A stretch of DNA of 64,000 nt from Niabella ginsenosidivorans (lineage in GTDB: Bacteria; Bacteroidota; Bacteroidia; Chitinophagales; Chitinophagaceae): contig NZ_CP015772.1 of NCBI RefSeq assembly GCF_001654455.1, positions 3,596,001 to 3,660,000 on the forward strand. The letters run 5' to 3'. The translations under genes were made by a program, and so were the position numbers. Below, piece by piece: positions 17,636 to 25,557 of this stretch. How positions within the stretch are numbered: the first letter of the stretch is position 1; the number at the start of each line of letters is the position of its first letter. Under the pieces are notes generated by a model. That model searched no databases. It was given only the letters and a program-made list of their open reading frames with translations, and was not told the DNA's origin.

Positions 17636-18898
17636 ATGAAAACATATGGTCAGATATTGCTGGTTGCCATTCCTGCTTTTTTGCTGTTGGTGTTACTGGA
17701 AATGGGCTACGCGTACCTGAAAGAAAAAAAGGTATTGCGTACCAATGATATCATCAGTAGTTTATTAAGCGGTGTTACCAATATTACAAAGGATGTGCTG
17801 GGACTAAGCATTGTGATCTACTCCTATTCATGGATGGTGCATCACTGGGCGCTGATGCATACTGAGGCTTCCTGGCTTACCTATGTGATCGCTTTTATCG
17901 TGCTCGATTTTTCCGGCTACTGTGTGCACCGGATCCAGCATGAATATAATTTTTTCTGGAACGGGCACCTGGTACATCACAGCAGCGAGGAGTTTAACCT
18001 TGCCTGTGCCTTGCGGCAAAGCATTTCCGGGTTTGCCAACATCTTTGTGATCTTTCTTTTACCGGCAGCATTGCTGGGAGTGCCGGAAAAAGTAATTGCT
18101 ATTGTTGCTCCTTTGCATTTATTTGCCCAGTTCTGGTACCACACTACTTTTATAAAAAAGATGGGCTGGCTGGAGCACATCATTGTAACGCCTTCCCTGC
18201 ACAGGGTACATCATGCCATCAACCCCGAATATCTTGACAAGAACTATTCACAGATCTTTATATTCTGGGATAAATGGTTCGGCACTTACCAGGAAGAAAT
18301 TCCGGGCAAACCGCCCGTATATGGCATCACAAGACCCGTGCAAACGTGGAATCCCGTTAAGATCAATTTTCAGCATGTATGGCTGCTGATCAAAGATGTA
18401 TGGCGTGCAAAAAGCTGGAAAGACAAATGCCGTATCTGGCTGATGCCCACCGGCTGGCGTCCTGCTGATGTTGCAGAAAAGTACCCCGTGCATAAGATAG
18501 CGGACGTTTACCATTTTGAAAAATACGATCCGCCTTTAAGCACCGGAGCAAAAGCCTGGCTTTGGGTGCAACTGGCGGTACTGCTCTTTTTTATCTGTTT
18601 TCTTTTCGGGAATATCGCTGCCATCGGCTCACCCGGCATTTTTTATTACGGGCTGTTCATTTTTCTTTTTGTTTATGCGCTGGCAGAGCTGATGGATGGC
18701 CATAAATATGCATGGATCTGGGAAGGACTGAAATTGAGCTGCGGAGGATGGATTCTTTATATAGGGAGCGACTGGTTTATGCTGAAAGATTTTTTACCTT
18801 ATGGGTGGCTGTTGATTTCAGGGTATTTTTTATTGTCGTTTATTATTACGGCTATTCTTAACCATCAATTGCTTAACAGGAGAAAGCAGCTATTTTAA
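17636..18898 (+). CDS. Sterol desaturase / fatty acid hydroxylase family membrane protein
   Basis: About 420 residues from ATG 17636 (MKTYGQ...); the frame is open 33 codons further up but that part has no family character. It is a di-iron integral membrane oxygenase of the fatty acid hydroxylase superfamily. The His boxes are clear: HRIQHEYNFFW, then HLVHHSSEEFN, then H..HHAINPEYLDKN (HRVHHA). Four or more helices surround them and the C-terminal third (about 300-420) adds three or four further helices typical of the bacterial long form. The substrate is unknown; relatives act on sterols, fatty alcohols or ether lipids. Confidence 0.88.
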   Translation: MKTYGQILLVAIPAFLLLVLLEMGYAYLKEKKVLRTNDIISSLLSGVTNITKDVLGLSIVIYSYSWMVHHWALMHTEASWLTYVIAFIVLDFSGYCVHRIQHEYNFFWNGHLVHHSSEEFNLACALRQSISGFANIFVIFLLPAALLGVPEKVIAIVAPLHLFAQFWYHTTFIKKMGWLEHIIVTPSLHRVHHAINPEYLDKNYSQIFIFWDKWFGTYQEEIPGKPPVYGITRPVQTWNPVKINFQHVWLLIKDVWRAKSWKDKCRIWLMPTGWRPADVAEKYPVHKIADVYHFEKYDPPLSTGAKAWLWVQLAVLLFFICFLFGNIAAIGSPGIFYYGLFIFLFVYALAELMDGHKYAWIWEGLKLSCGGWILYIGSDWFMLKDFLPYGWLLISGYFLLSFIITAILNHQLLNRRKQLF

Positions 18899-19165
18899 GA
18901 GTCCCTTTCTAATACCTTTTTCAGAAATTCATCCGGGCTAAAAGTGGGCAAGGCAGGAATGGCGGCTTTTTCAGTTCTTTATCCCGGGTAATAAAATAAT
19001 CTGCTTTATGATGCAAAGCTGTATAATATTGCAGCGTATCTTCAATATCCCTGATCCTGGAATGCAGTGCATTAAAGTGATTTCATGACCGATGTCCACT
19101 ACCTGCACATTGGTCAGCAATGCCAGCAGAACATTCGTGCATTTGTGGCTACCACTTATACGGGG
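18895..19165 (-). pseudogene. PIN-domain (VapC-like) toxin remnant
   Basis: The minus strand between the desaturase and rarA encodes, in three frames, NVLLALLTNVQVVDIG, then ALHSRIRDIEDTLQYYTALH and ADYFITRDKELKK, then PALPTFSPDEFLKKVLERD before a stop at 18895. This is the C-terminal half of a PIN ribonuclease (I.DIED.LQY.TA and YFITRD are its typical acidic motifs). One-base frameshifts lie near 19077 and 18963, and the N-terminal half with the first catalytic Asp is missing or very short. No antitoxin gene is recognisable. The gene is dead unless the sequence is in error. Confidence 0.75.
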
Positions 19166-19170
19166 CACAT

Positions 19171-19201
19171 TTTACTACTAAATAAATTAGCATTATCTTT
19201 G
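19171..19201 (+). promoter_or_regulatory. Promoter of rarA (TTTA-N19-TATCTTTG)
   Basis: TATCTTTG at 19194-19201 matches TAnnTTTG, and TTTA at 19171 sits 19 bp upstream in the -33 place. The rarA ATG follows 25 bp downstream. Confidence 0.6.
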
Positions 19202-19225
19202 AGGGCTTTTTAATTTGATTATACA

Positions 19226-20479
19226 ATGACCCCGTTAGCAGAACGATTAAGACCCCATACACTGGAGGAGCTGGCAGGACAGGAACATCTTACCGGCAAG
19301 GGCAGCATTCTTCAAAAGTCTATTGAGGCCGGCACGGTGCCCAGCATGATCCTGTGGGGCCCGCCTGGTGTGGGCAAGACCACTATTGCCACCATTATTG
19401 CCCATACAGTAAACCGGCCTTTTCTTTCATTAAGCGCTATTTCCTCCGGTGTAAAGGATATCCGCGATGCTATTGCTACGGCAACCGCAGCAGGCGGTGC
19501 CATTTTGTTCATTGATGAAATCCATCGTTTTAATAAAAGCCAGCAGGACGCTTTATTGGGCGCCGTTGAAAAAGGGATCATTACCCTTATCGGCGCTACA
19601 ACGGAGAACCCTTCTTTTGAAGTGAACAGCGCCTTGCTCAGCCGTTGCCAGGTGTATGTTTTAAAGGCGCTGGGAGAAAAGGACCTGGTACAACTATTAC
19701 ACACCGCCCTTGAACAGGATGAAAAAATAAGAGCAAAAAAAGCAGAGCTGAAAGAAACAGAAGCGCTGATCAATATTTCCGGCGGAGATGCAAGAAAGCT
19801 GCTGAACCTGTTTGAGATCGTATGTGATGCCATTGGCACTCCTGCTATCATTACTAATAAGAAAGTGATGGAAATTGCGCAGAAAAAAATTGCGCTGTAT
19901 GATAAGTCGGGCGAGCAGCATTATGATATTATTTCTGCATTCATAAAATCCATCCGGGGCAGTGATCCCAATGGCGCGGTTTACTGGCTGGCCCGGATGA
20001 TCGAGGGTGGTGAAGATGTAAAGTTCATTGCAAGGCGCATGGTGATTGCCGCAAGCGAAGATATTGGCATGGCCAATGCCAATGCACTGTTGCTGGCCAA
20101 TGCCACATTTGACGCCGTAACAAAAATCGGCTACCCCGAAGCCAGAATTATACTATCGCAATGCGCTGTATACCTGGCTTCCTCCCCCAAAAGCAATGCC
20201 TCCTATATGGCGATCAATGATGCCCTGGCGGCGGTAAATAATACAGGCGACCTGCCGGTGCCCTTGCACATCCGCAATGCGCCCACAAAGCTCATGAAGC
20301 AGCTCAACTACGGGAAGAATTATAAATATGCACATAGTTTTGAGAACAATTTCAGCGAGCAGGAATATCTGCCCGACCCAATTGCAGGAACCCGTTTTTA
20401 TGACCCGGGGAACAATGCCCGGGAAAATGAATTGCGCAATTACCTGAAAAAACTGTGGAAAGAAAAATACAATTACTGA
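19226..20479 (+). CDS. rarA: RarA (MgsA) replication-associated recombination AAA+ ATPase
   Basis: A 417-residue clamp-loader-like ATPase of the RarA/Mgs1/WRNIP1 family that acts at stalled replication forks. Walker A is G45-P-P-G-V-G-K-T52 and Walker B ends in D97-E98 within ILFIDEIHRF. Sensor text TLIGATTENPSFEVN and the arginine finger SALLSRC follow, then the tetramerisation domain with DPNGAVYWLARMIEGGED and the C-terminal domain. The stop codon overlaps the start of the next gene (TGATG), so the two are translationally coupled. Confidence 0.95.
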   Translation: MTPLAERLRPHTLEELAGQEHLTGKGSILQKSIEAGTVPSMILWGPPGVGKTTIATIIAHTVNRPFLSLSAISSGVKDIRDAIATATAAGGAILFIDEIHRFNKSQQDALLGAVEKGIITLIGATTENPSFEVNSALLSRCQVYVLKALGEKDLVQLLHTALEQDEKIRAKKAELKETEALINISGGDARKLLNLFEIVCDAIGTPAIITNKKVMEIAQKKIALYDKSGEQHYDIISAFIKSIRGSDPNGAVYWLARMIEGGEDVKFIARRMVIAASEDIGMANANALLLANATFDAVTKIGYPEARIILSQCAVYLASSPKSNASYMAINDALAAVNNTGDLPVPLHIRNAPTKLMKQLNYGKNYKYAHSFENNFSEQEYLPDPIAGTRFYDPGNNARENELRNYLKKLWKEKYNY

Positions 20480-20943
20480 TGCAGGAAAAACCCGTCATAC
20501 AATGGATCTGTAAGTCGTTTGATGAGCTCTCCACCCCTGAACTGTATTCCCTGCTGCAATTACGGTCTGCAGTGTTTGTAGTGGAGCAAAACAGCATTTA
20601 CCAGGATGTGGATGGCAAGGATCTGAAAAGTTATCATCTGATGGGCACTGATAACGGAACTGTAATAGCTTATACCCGGCTGCTGCCAAAAGGGATGTCT
20701 TATGCAGATCAATCGGTCGGACGGGTAGTGGTAGCCCCATCATACCGCGCTTATGGCCTGGGCTTTGAGCTAATGCAACGCAGCATCCGGGCCAGCTATG
20801 AATTGTTTGGCAATGATACCATCCGCATCAGCGCCCAGCTTTATCTTAAGCAATTCTATGAATCATTAGGATTCCGGCCGGTAAGCGATGTATATGATGA
20901 AGATGGCATTCCCCATATTGAAATGGTAAAGATACCGGGCTGA
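20479..20943 (+). CDS. ElaA-like GNAT N-acetyltransferase
   Basis: About 154 residues from the ATG at 20479, which shares its A with the rarA stop; a longer frame from 20455 would overlap rarA and is not favoured. The protein matches ElaA of the GNAT superfamily: LRSAVFVVEQNSIYQDVDGKD, then YTRLLPKG, VGRVVVAPSYRAYGLGFELM (acetyl-CoA pyrophosphate loop) and AQLYLKQFYESLGF. The acceptor is unknown. Translational coupling to rarA is seen; a functional link is not established. Confidence 0.9.
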   Translation: MQEKPVIQWICKSFDELSTPELYSLLQLRSAVFVVEQNSIYQDVDGKDLKSYHLMGTDNGTVIAYTRLLPKGMSYADQSVGRVVVAPSYRAYGLGFELMQRSIRASYELFGNDTIRISAQLYLKQFYESLGFRPVSDVYDEDGIPHIEMVKIPG

Positions 20944-21045
20944 CCGATTTTCTCCATCGTTGATGTTGAGCATAGCAATGAACACAGGCAAGACACCAAC
21001 GATATAATCAGTTGCTGAATCTTGCTGAGTGGACTGCTAACGCCA

Positions 21046-21123
21046 CAGGCTGGCACGCAATATCGGAAAAGGTGCTAAAATGCAAAACCCGTCAGGCCGG
21101 CACGCGACACCGGCAAAGGTGCT
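21046..21123. repeat. Two 31-bp direct repeats downstream of the M56 gene
   Basis: CAGGCTGGCACGCAATATCG... at 21046-21076 recurs as CAGGCCGGCACGCGACACCG... at 21093-21123, with 26 of 31 bases identical and a 47-bp period. The second copy ends three bases before the stop codon of the minus-strand M56 gene. Four of the five differences are transitions. Confidence 0.7.
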
Positions 21124-21126
21124 GCA

Positions 21127-23124
21127 TTATTGTGCTGCTTTTTGAATATGGAAGGTATCAGCGCTCATGGTTGTTGTACCAACTTTGGCGGCTATATGTC
21201 CCTTTGCAGTTGGGTAAACAGTTACTTCGTTCTCCTTTGAAGCGCTCTCCGTTGCACTTTTCGTTCCATAACCCCTCACAATCACTTCCTGTAGAGGGTC
21301 TTTTTTACTACCAGACCTATGACCCGTTTTTGTAGTAACCAGCACGGCTCCGTTCCGGGCCGCATTTCCATAAAGGGTCTTTGCCGATGCATCTTTCAAA
21401 ACAGCAACAGATTCCAGATCTGCCGGATCCAGTTCTTTTAATACATTATGATCCTGTACTTCCCCGTTCAGTACAAACAAGGGAGCCTGCTCACCGTTCT
21501 TCGCCGGGTGAAATGTAAGCATTACCTTTTGTTCCCCGGAATGATTGGGTTGATCAGCAGATGCCGGAGCCACGGAAATGCCCGTAGCCTTTCCTTTCAA
21601 AGTAACATCAACTGGTACTGCTTTGAATTCGTTGCTGTTATAAGTGTATTTAAGTGTCTTTTTGAAAGTAACAGTGGTGTTTGCTGCAGAATCGGACTTT
21701 ACCGCATCATTTTTTTTGGAGGTAATAATAATGACGCCATTTTTACCATCAGCTCCGTATAACGATGTTGCAGCTTTATCCTTCAATACAGAAATAGATT
21801 GGATCCTATTCGGATCTATACCTTCCAGCGCCTTTCCTCCTTTATTATCGACCTTTTCACCATCTACAATGATCAACGGGTTATCAGCCACCAGGGTATT
21901 TGAGAGGGTTTTCTTCATTACATAAACAGAGTCAAATTTATTGATGTTATTATCAGCCCGCTTATTAATAGTTAACAAAGGAGCAATGCCATATTCTTTT
22001 TCATATTTTTCCTGATGGGCCTTCCATTCAGCAATGCTCATTCTTTTAACAATGACGGACGGGTCCTTGATATTCCTTCCAAAACCACTGCCCGTCACAA
22101 TAACATCATATTTTTTTGCTGCACCTTTTACAGGCGTGGTATCTTTACGGATCAGAGCCAGCTGTAGGTTCACCGGCGTCCTGATACTGTCTGTTGCAGC
22201 ATCCGGTGCGTTCAGTAATTCCCCGGAAGACGTCCGGCGCCCGGTACTTTCATGAAGCACTTCTTTCCTGAAAGCCAGCAGCAGAACGGCTATTACCGGC
22301 AGCAAGAACAAAAACTTGGTTAAATGTACTTTGGCAGATTTAATAGTGTTCATCATAGCGATCCGGTTTTTTAAAGAGGAAAAGTTAAAATGGTTGGTGA
22401 ACGCAAACTGTTTATTGCCCATCACTTTTAATAAAAGATACTGGTATTCTTTTTTATCTACCCCTCCCTGCAGCACCTGCTTATCTGCTAAAAACTCAAG
22501 ATTCTGTTTGATGCTTTTACGCAGCAGCCATACAAAAGGATTGAACCAAAGCAATATGCAAAGCAGCTCGCTCCACACAATATCAATGGTATGTTTTTGC
22601 TTTACATGTACAAATTCATGACGAATGATCTCTTCCAGTTCCTCCCCGCTATGCAGTTCCGTATTAATAAAAATAGCATTGCCAAAAGAAAAAGGGCGCA
22701 TATCTTCATCCAGTTGATAAATACGCGTATCATCATCAGAGATCAGTTGTGCCCTGCTTTTTATTTTCAGAAAAGAAAAAAACATGATCAGGAAACGGGT
22801 CAGCAAAACCACCGAGCCCAGGATACCCACAACCAGCACCCAGTCCCAGATGGTCAATGATTCCAAAAAGGAGCTATTATCTGCCGCCGATGCAAAACCC
22901 AGTGCCGGGATCAGTTGCACAAGCATGCTCTGATCCAGTTGTTTCTTTTGCAGCTCCGGCATTATATCGATTAAGGGAATTACAAAGCTCAGGGCACTAT
23001 AACCCAGCAGGTACCAGCGGTTCCAGTTATAAAAAGTCAGCCGCCTTAGCAGAAGCTGGTAAAACAGGTATACAACGGCCAGGCAAATACTTAGTTTAAG
23101 AATATAATCAATAATGACAGGCAT
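21127..23124 (-). CDS. BlaR1/MecR1-type M56 metallopeptidase with two TonB-plug-like modules
   Basis: A 665-residue membrane protein. Four helices (about 8-25, 38-55, 92-117 and 270-285) frame an M56 zinc peptidase domain with H169-E-F-V-H173 and a downstream EFLADKQV. The long extracytoplasmic part has no penicillin-binding domain; it carries two modules (about 415-470 and 548-600) with the pattern PLxxVxG, IxSxxVLKD, A..LYG..G.NGV, as in the plug of TonB-dependent SusC-like proteins, followed by EVIVRGYGTK, a SusC-like phrase. In BlaR1 the peptidase cleaves the BlaI repressor after signal binding. A BlaI-type gene lies 105 bp upstream, so the same logic is inferred here. Confidence 0.88.
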   Translation of the reverse strand: MPVIIDYILKLSICLAVVYLFYQLLLRRLTFYNWNRWYLLGYSALSFVIPLIDIMPELQKKQLDQSMLVQLIPALGFASAADNSSFLESLTIWDWVLVVGILGSVVLLTRFLIMFFSFLKIKSRAQLISDDDTRIYQLDEDMRPFSFGNAIFINTELHSGEELEEIIRHEFVHVKQKHTIDIVWSELLCILLWFNPFVWLLRKSIKQNLEFLADKQVLQGGVDKKEYQYLLLKVMGNKQFAFTNHFNFSSLKNRIAMMNTIKSAKVHLTKFLFLLPVIAVLLLAFRKEVLHESTGRRTSSGELLNAPDAATDSIRTPVNLQLALIRKDTTPVKGAAKKYDVIVTGSGFGRNIKDPSVIVKRMSIAEWKAHQEKYEKEYGIAPLLTINKRADNNINKFDSVYVMKKTLSNTLVADNPLIIVDGEKVDNKGGKALEGIDPNRIQSISVLKDKAATSLYGADGKNGVIIITSKKNDAVKSDSAANTTVTFKKTLKYTYNSNEFKAVPVDVTLKGKATGISVAPASADQPNHSGEQKVMLTFHPAKNGEQAPLFVLNGEVQDHNVLKELDPADLESVAVLKDASAKTLYGNAARNGAVLVTTKTGHRSGSKKDPLQEVIVRGYGTKSATESASKENEVTVYPTAKGHIAAKVGTTTMSADTFHIQKAAQ

Positions 23125-23229
23125 AACGGGAGATTTCAGATTTGAGTTTTGAGTTGTCAGCTTTCAGTCTTTAGTTCCACAAACAACGCAGCCCGGTAGC
23201 TACCAGGATTGAAAACTGATCGCTGATAA

Positions 23230-23592
23230 CTATTTTTTCTTTCCGGATTCGATCATTTTAAGGATCTCTTTTAATTCCTGGGCAGATAATTTTTTCTGGT
23301 CTATAAAGAAGCTGACCAGCTCTTTATAGGAATTGCTGAAATAATCCTTTACCACGCTTCCCATAAATTTCTTTTTATATTCTTCTTCAGAAATAGCGGG
23401 TTTATATACATATACATTTCCAAATAACCGGGCAGAAACATACCCTTTTTTCTCAAGGTTCTTTATGGTAGAAGCTACGGTTGTATAAGGCAGCTGTTCC
23501 GGCAGCAGCTCCATAAACACTTTTACGTTTCCCTCTCCTGCCTGCCAAACGGCCAGCATTAGCTGTTCTTCCTGTGCTGTTAATTTTTTCAT
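23230..23592 (-). CDS. BlaI/MecI/CopY family repressor
   Basis: A 120-residue winged-helix repressor. It has the family landmarks: LTAQEEQLMLAVWQAGEG at the start, YTTVASTIKNLEKKGYV as the recognition helix, and a C-terminal dimerisation part with KDYFSNSYKELVSFFI ending KEILKMIES. BlaI dimers bind palindromic operators and are inactivated by cleavage by the M56 partner encoded next. A matching palindrome stands just upstream at 23616-23634. Confidence 0.93.
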   Translation of the reverse strand: MKKLTAQEEQLMLAVWQAGEGNVKVFMELLPEQLPYTTVASTIKNLEKKGYVSARLFGNVYVYKPAISEEEYKKKFMGSVVKDYFSNSYKELVSFFIDQKKLSAQELKEILKMIESGKKK

Positions 23593-23615
23593 TTATTATA
23601 CGAGTTTAAAATAAA

Positions 23616-23634
23616 ATTACGAAAAATTCGTAAT
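23616..23634. promoter_or_regulatory. Probable BlaI operator
   Basis: ATTACGAA-AAA-TTCGTAAT is a perfect 8+8 palindrome with a 3-bp centre, 24 bp before the blaI start. It overlaps a -7-like TAATTTTA on the minus strand, so BlaI bound here would block its own operon. Confidence 0.7.
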
Positions 23635-23694
23635 AATGAAAACTTTTTTACGCTTTTTAAGGCAACCCCGCCAACTAATTCTGCATCCTATTGT

Positions 23695-23702
23695 TATCTT
23701 TG
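23695..23702 (+). promoter_or_regulatory. -7 element (TATCTTTG) for the thioredoxin-like gene
   Basis: TATCTTTG matches TAnnTTTG and lies 28 bp before the ATG at 23731. It is 61 bp from the BlaI-type palindrome. Confidence 0.5.
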
Positions 23703-23730
23703 ATGTCTGTTATTTTATAAAATAAAGAAA

Positions 23731-24222
23731 ATGAAGTATTTAATCTTATTCCTGATCGCAATTATCTGTTTTCAGCCGGGCAATAGCCAGGCCCTTCCTC
23801 CTTATAAACAATACCGTACCATTCCCGCAGTGCGTCTTTTAAATGCGGACAGCACCGGGTGGGAGCTAAAAGCCAGGCTGCAGAAAAACAAGCCCGTAAT
23901 GATTATGGTGTTCAGCCCGGAGTGCGATCATTGCAAGCATGAAACCGAGGAAATGATCAAGAATATGGATAAATATAAAGGCATCCAGATCGTTATGGCC
24001 ACTCCTCTGCCCTTAAAGGAAATGGCTGATTTTGTAGCGCATTATCAGTTGCAAAAATATCCTAACATTATTATAGGCAGAGACTATTCCTATACGCTGC
24101 CTGTTTATTATAATATTAAAAACCTTCCCTTTCATGCATTCTATAATGCTAACAAGCAGCTGATCACTGCTTTTGAAGGCTCTATGTCTACCCAGGCTAT
24201 TTTAAAAATATTTGGCAAATAG
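23731..24222 (+). CDS. Exported thioredoxin-fold protein
   Basis: A 163-residue protein with signal peptide (1-19). The thioredoxin fold is shown by VMIMVFSPECDHCKHETEEM, with the redox motif C-D-H-C, and by a late cis-Pro segment (VYYNIKNLPFHAFYN). It resembles TlpA/ResA-type periplasmic proteins of Bacteroidota. The exact partner is unknown. It is divergent from blaI and the shared gap of 138 bp holds both promoters, so co-regulation by BlaI is possible. Confidence 0.85.
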   Translation: MKYLILFLIAIICFQPGNSQALPPYKQYRTIPAVRLLNADSTGWELKARLQKNKPVMIMVFSPECDHCKHETEEMIKNMDKYKGIQIVMATPLPLKEMADFVAHYQLQKYPNIIIGRDYSYTLPVYYNIKNLPFHAFYNANKQLITAFEGSMSTQAILKIFGK

Positions 24223-24269
24223 CTGAGCCCATTGGCTTAATCCGGCGCTGCCGGGATCCTTCGTAAAAA

Positions 24270-25418
24270 TCATTTCTTTTTTGAAATAACAGCCTGGTAA
24301 AAGAGAGGAAACTCTTTTCGCCAGGCTTCTTCATTATGGCCGCCGCCGCTTCTGATCACTGCTGTCAGTTCTGCTTTGGAAACTGCAGCCAGGTCTTTCA
24401 TAGCTTTTAGCAGGTCGTTGGGCATGGTATCGCCCTCCAGCAATCCAACATAAAAATAAATAAAGGAATTCAGCGCGGGACCCAGCTTTTTGATATCTGC
24501 ATAAACCTTATCCTCCGTTATCCAGAACGATGGTGAAAAAACACCCACCCCGCCATAGATCTTCGGATATTGCAGCGCAGTGTAAAAAGAGATGAGTCCG
24601 CCCATGGAGCTGCCTGCTATAAACGTATTGGGCTTGCTTTTTAATGTCCGGTATTGCCTGTCAATATAGGGCTTCAGCGTTTGCACCATAAAGTCAGCAT
24701 ATAAATTCCCCTCCGCGCCCGGTATGCTTTTTACAGGGTAAGGGCAATATTCATCCAGCCGCTTATCTCCCCCGTTGTCTACTGCCACCACAATGGAAGG
24801 CGGCAAAGCAGTAGTGTCCATAAAGCCGTCCACGTCCCACTCACCTGCATAGGAAGTAAACTCATCAAAAACATTCTGCCCGTCCTGCAAATACAAAACA
24901 GGATAGCGTTTCTTTTTATCCGTATTATAACCTGCAGGAAGATAGATCCGCACGGTACGGTGCCTTTTTAGCTGCGGCATATAAAATTGCTCAGTGACGG
25001 TTACATTTTTACTTGCGGTATGCATTTTCTCCTTTTTTCCAAAATGATCCTGCCATCCTTCCACAGCAATATGAATGACTGAATCTGATTGCAACTGCAC
25101 TACCCTGTTGGAGATGCTTTTGCCATTACCGGCTGTCTCTGTTTGATCCCAACTGCCCCGGGTAATTTTAAACTCAATAGCTCCATGAACGGCATCCATC
25201 ACCAGCCGGTAACGCCCCTCCTGTATCCGGAACCGGTAACCGTCCGCCTGCGGGCTCCAGTTATTCGGGTTTCCCGCCAGGAACAGCGCGGCCGTATCTG
25301 CTGTATAAGGAGGAACACTATCTAAAATAACCGTCAGCTTATAATCCTGCGCAATAATAATGAGCGGGTAAACAGTCATTACCAGAAAACATAACAGAAG
25401 GAAGCAGGGCCGTTTCAT
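24270..25418 (-). CDS. Exported alpha/beta hydrolase (putative esterase, Fes/IroE type)
   Basis: A 382-residue protein with signal peptide (1-23). Residues about 25-120 form a beta-sandwich (starch-binding/E-set-like: LFLAGNPNNWSPQADG, FKITRGSWDQTE). Residues about 145-380 form the putative-esterase domain: RTVRIYLPAGYN, YPVLYLQDGQNVFD, the nucleophile elbow GSSMGGLIS and a late catalytic His in GGHNEEAWR. Relatives cleave enterochelin, feruloyl or acetyl esters; the substrate is not known. It is convergent with the thioredoxin-like gene. Confidence 0.88.
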   Translation of the reverse strand: MKRPCFLLLCFLVMTVYPLIIIAQDYKLTVILDSVPPYTADTAALFLAGNPNNWSPQADGYRFRIQEGRYRLVMDAVHGAIEFKITRGSWDQTETAGNGKSISNRVVQLQSDSVIHIAVEGWQDHFGKKEKMHTASKNVTVTEQFYMPQLKRHRTVRIYLPAGYNTDKKKRYPVLYLQDGQNVFDEFTSYAGEWDVDGFMDTTALPPSIVVAVDNGGDKRLDEYCPYPVKSIPGAEGNLYADFMVQTLKPYIDRQYRTLKSKPNTFIAGSSMGGLISFYTALQYPKIYGGVGVFSPSFWITEDKVYADIKKLGPALNSFIYFYVGLLEGDTMPNDLLKAMKDLAAVSKAELTAVIRSGGGHNEEAWRKEFPLFYQAVISKKK

Positions 25419-25534
25419 TTTTTGAAATTATCAAAAAATGAGAAAAAGAACCGTTTTATTTAGGAGGTGCCCGGCAAATCTTTTTCATAAGATAAACTTT
25501 ACATAAACGGCCGGCATTATCAGGCTGCTTTTCC

Positions 25535-25542
25535 TATTTTTG
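25535..25542 (+). promoter_or_regulatory. -7 element (TATTTTTG) for the PafA-like gene; decides its start
   Basis: TATTTTTG fits TAnnTTTG. It covers the in-frame TTG at 25540, so that codon cannot be the translation start; the ATGs at 25555/25558 are favoured. Confidence 0.55.
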
Positions 25543-25557
25543 AGCAAATTGATTATG

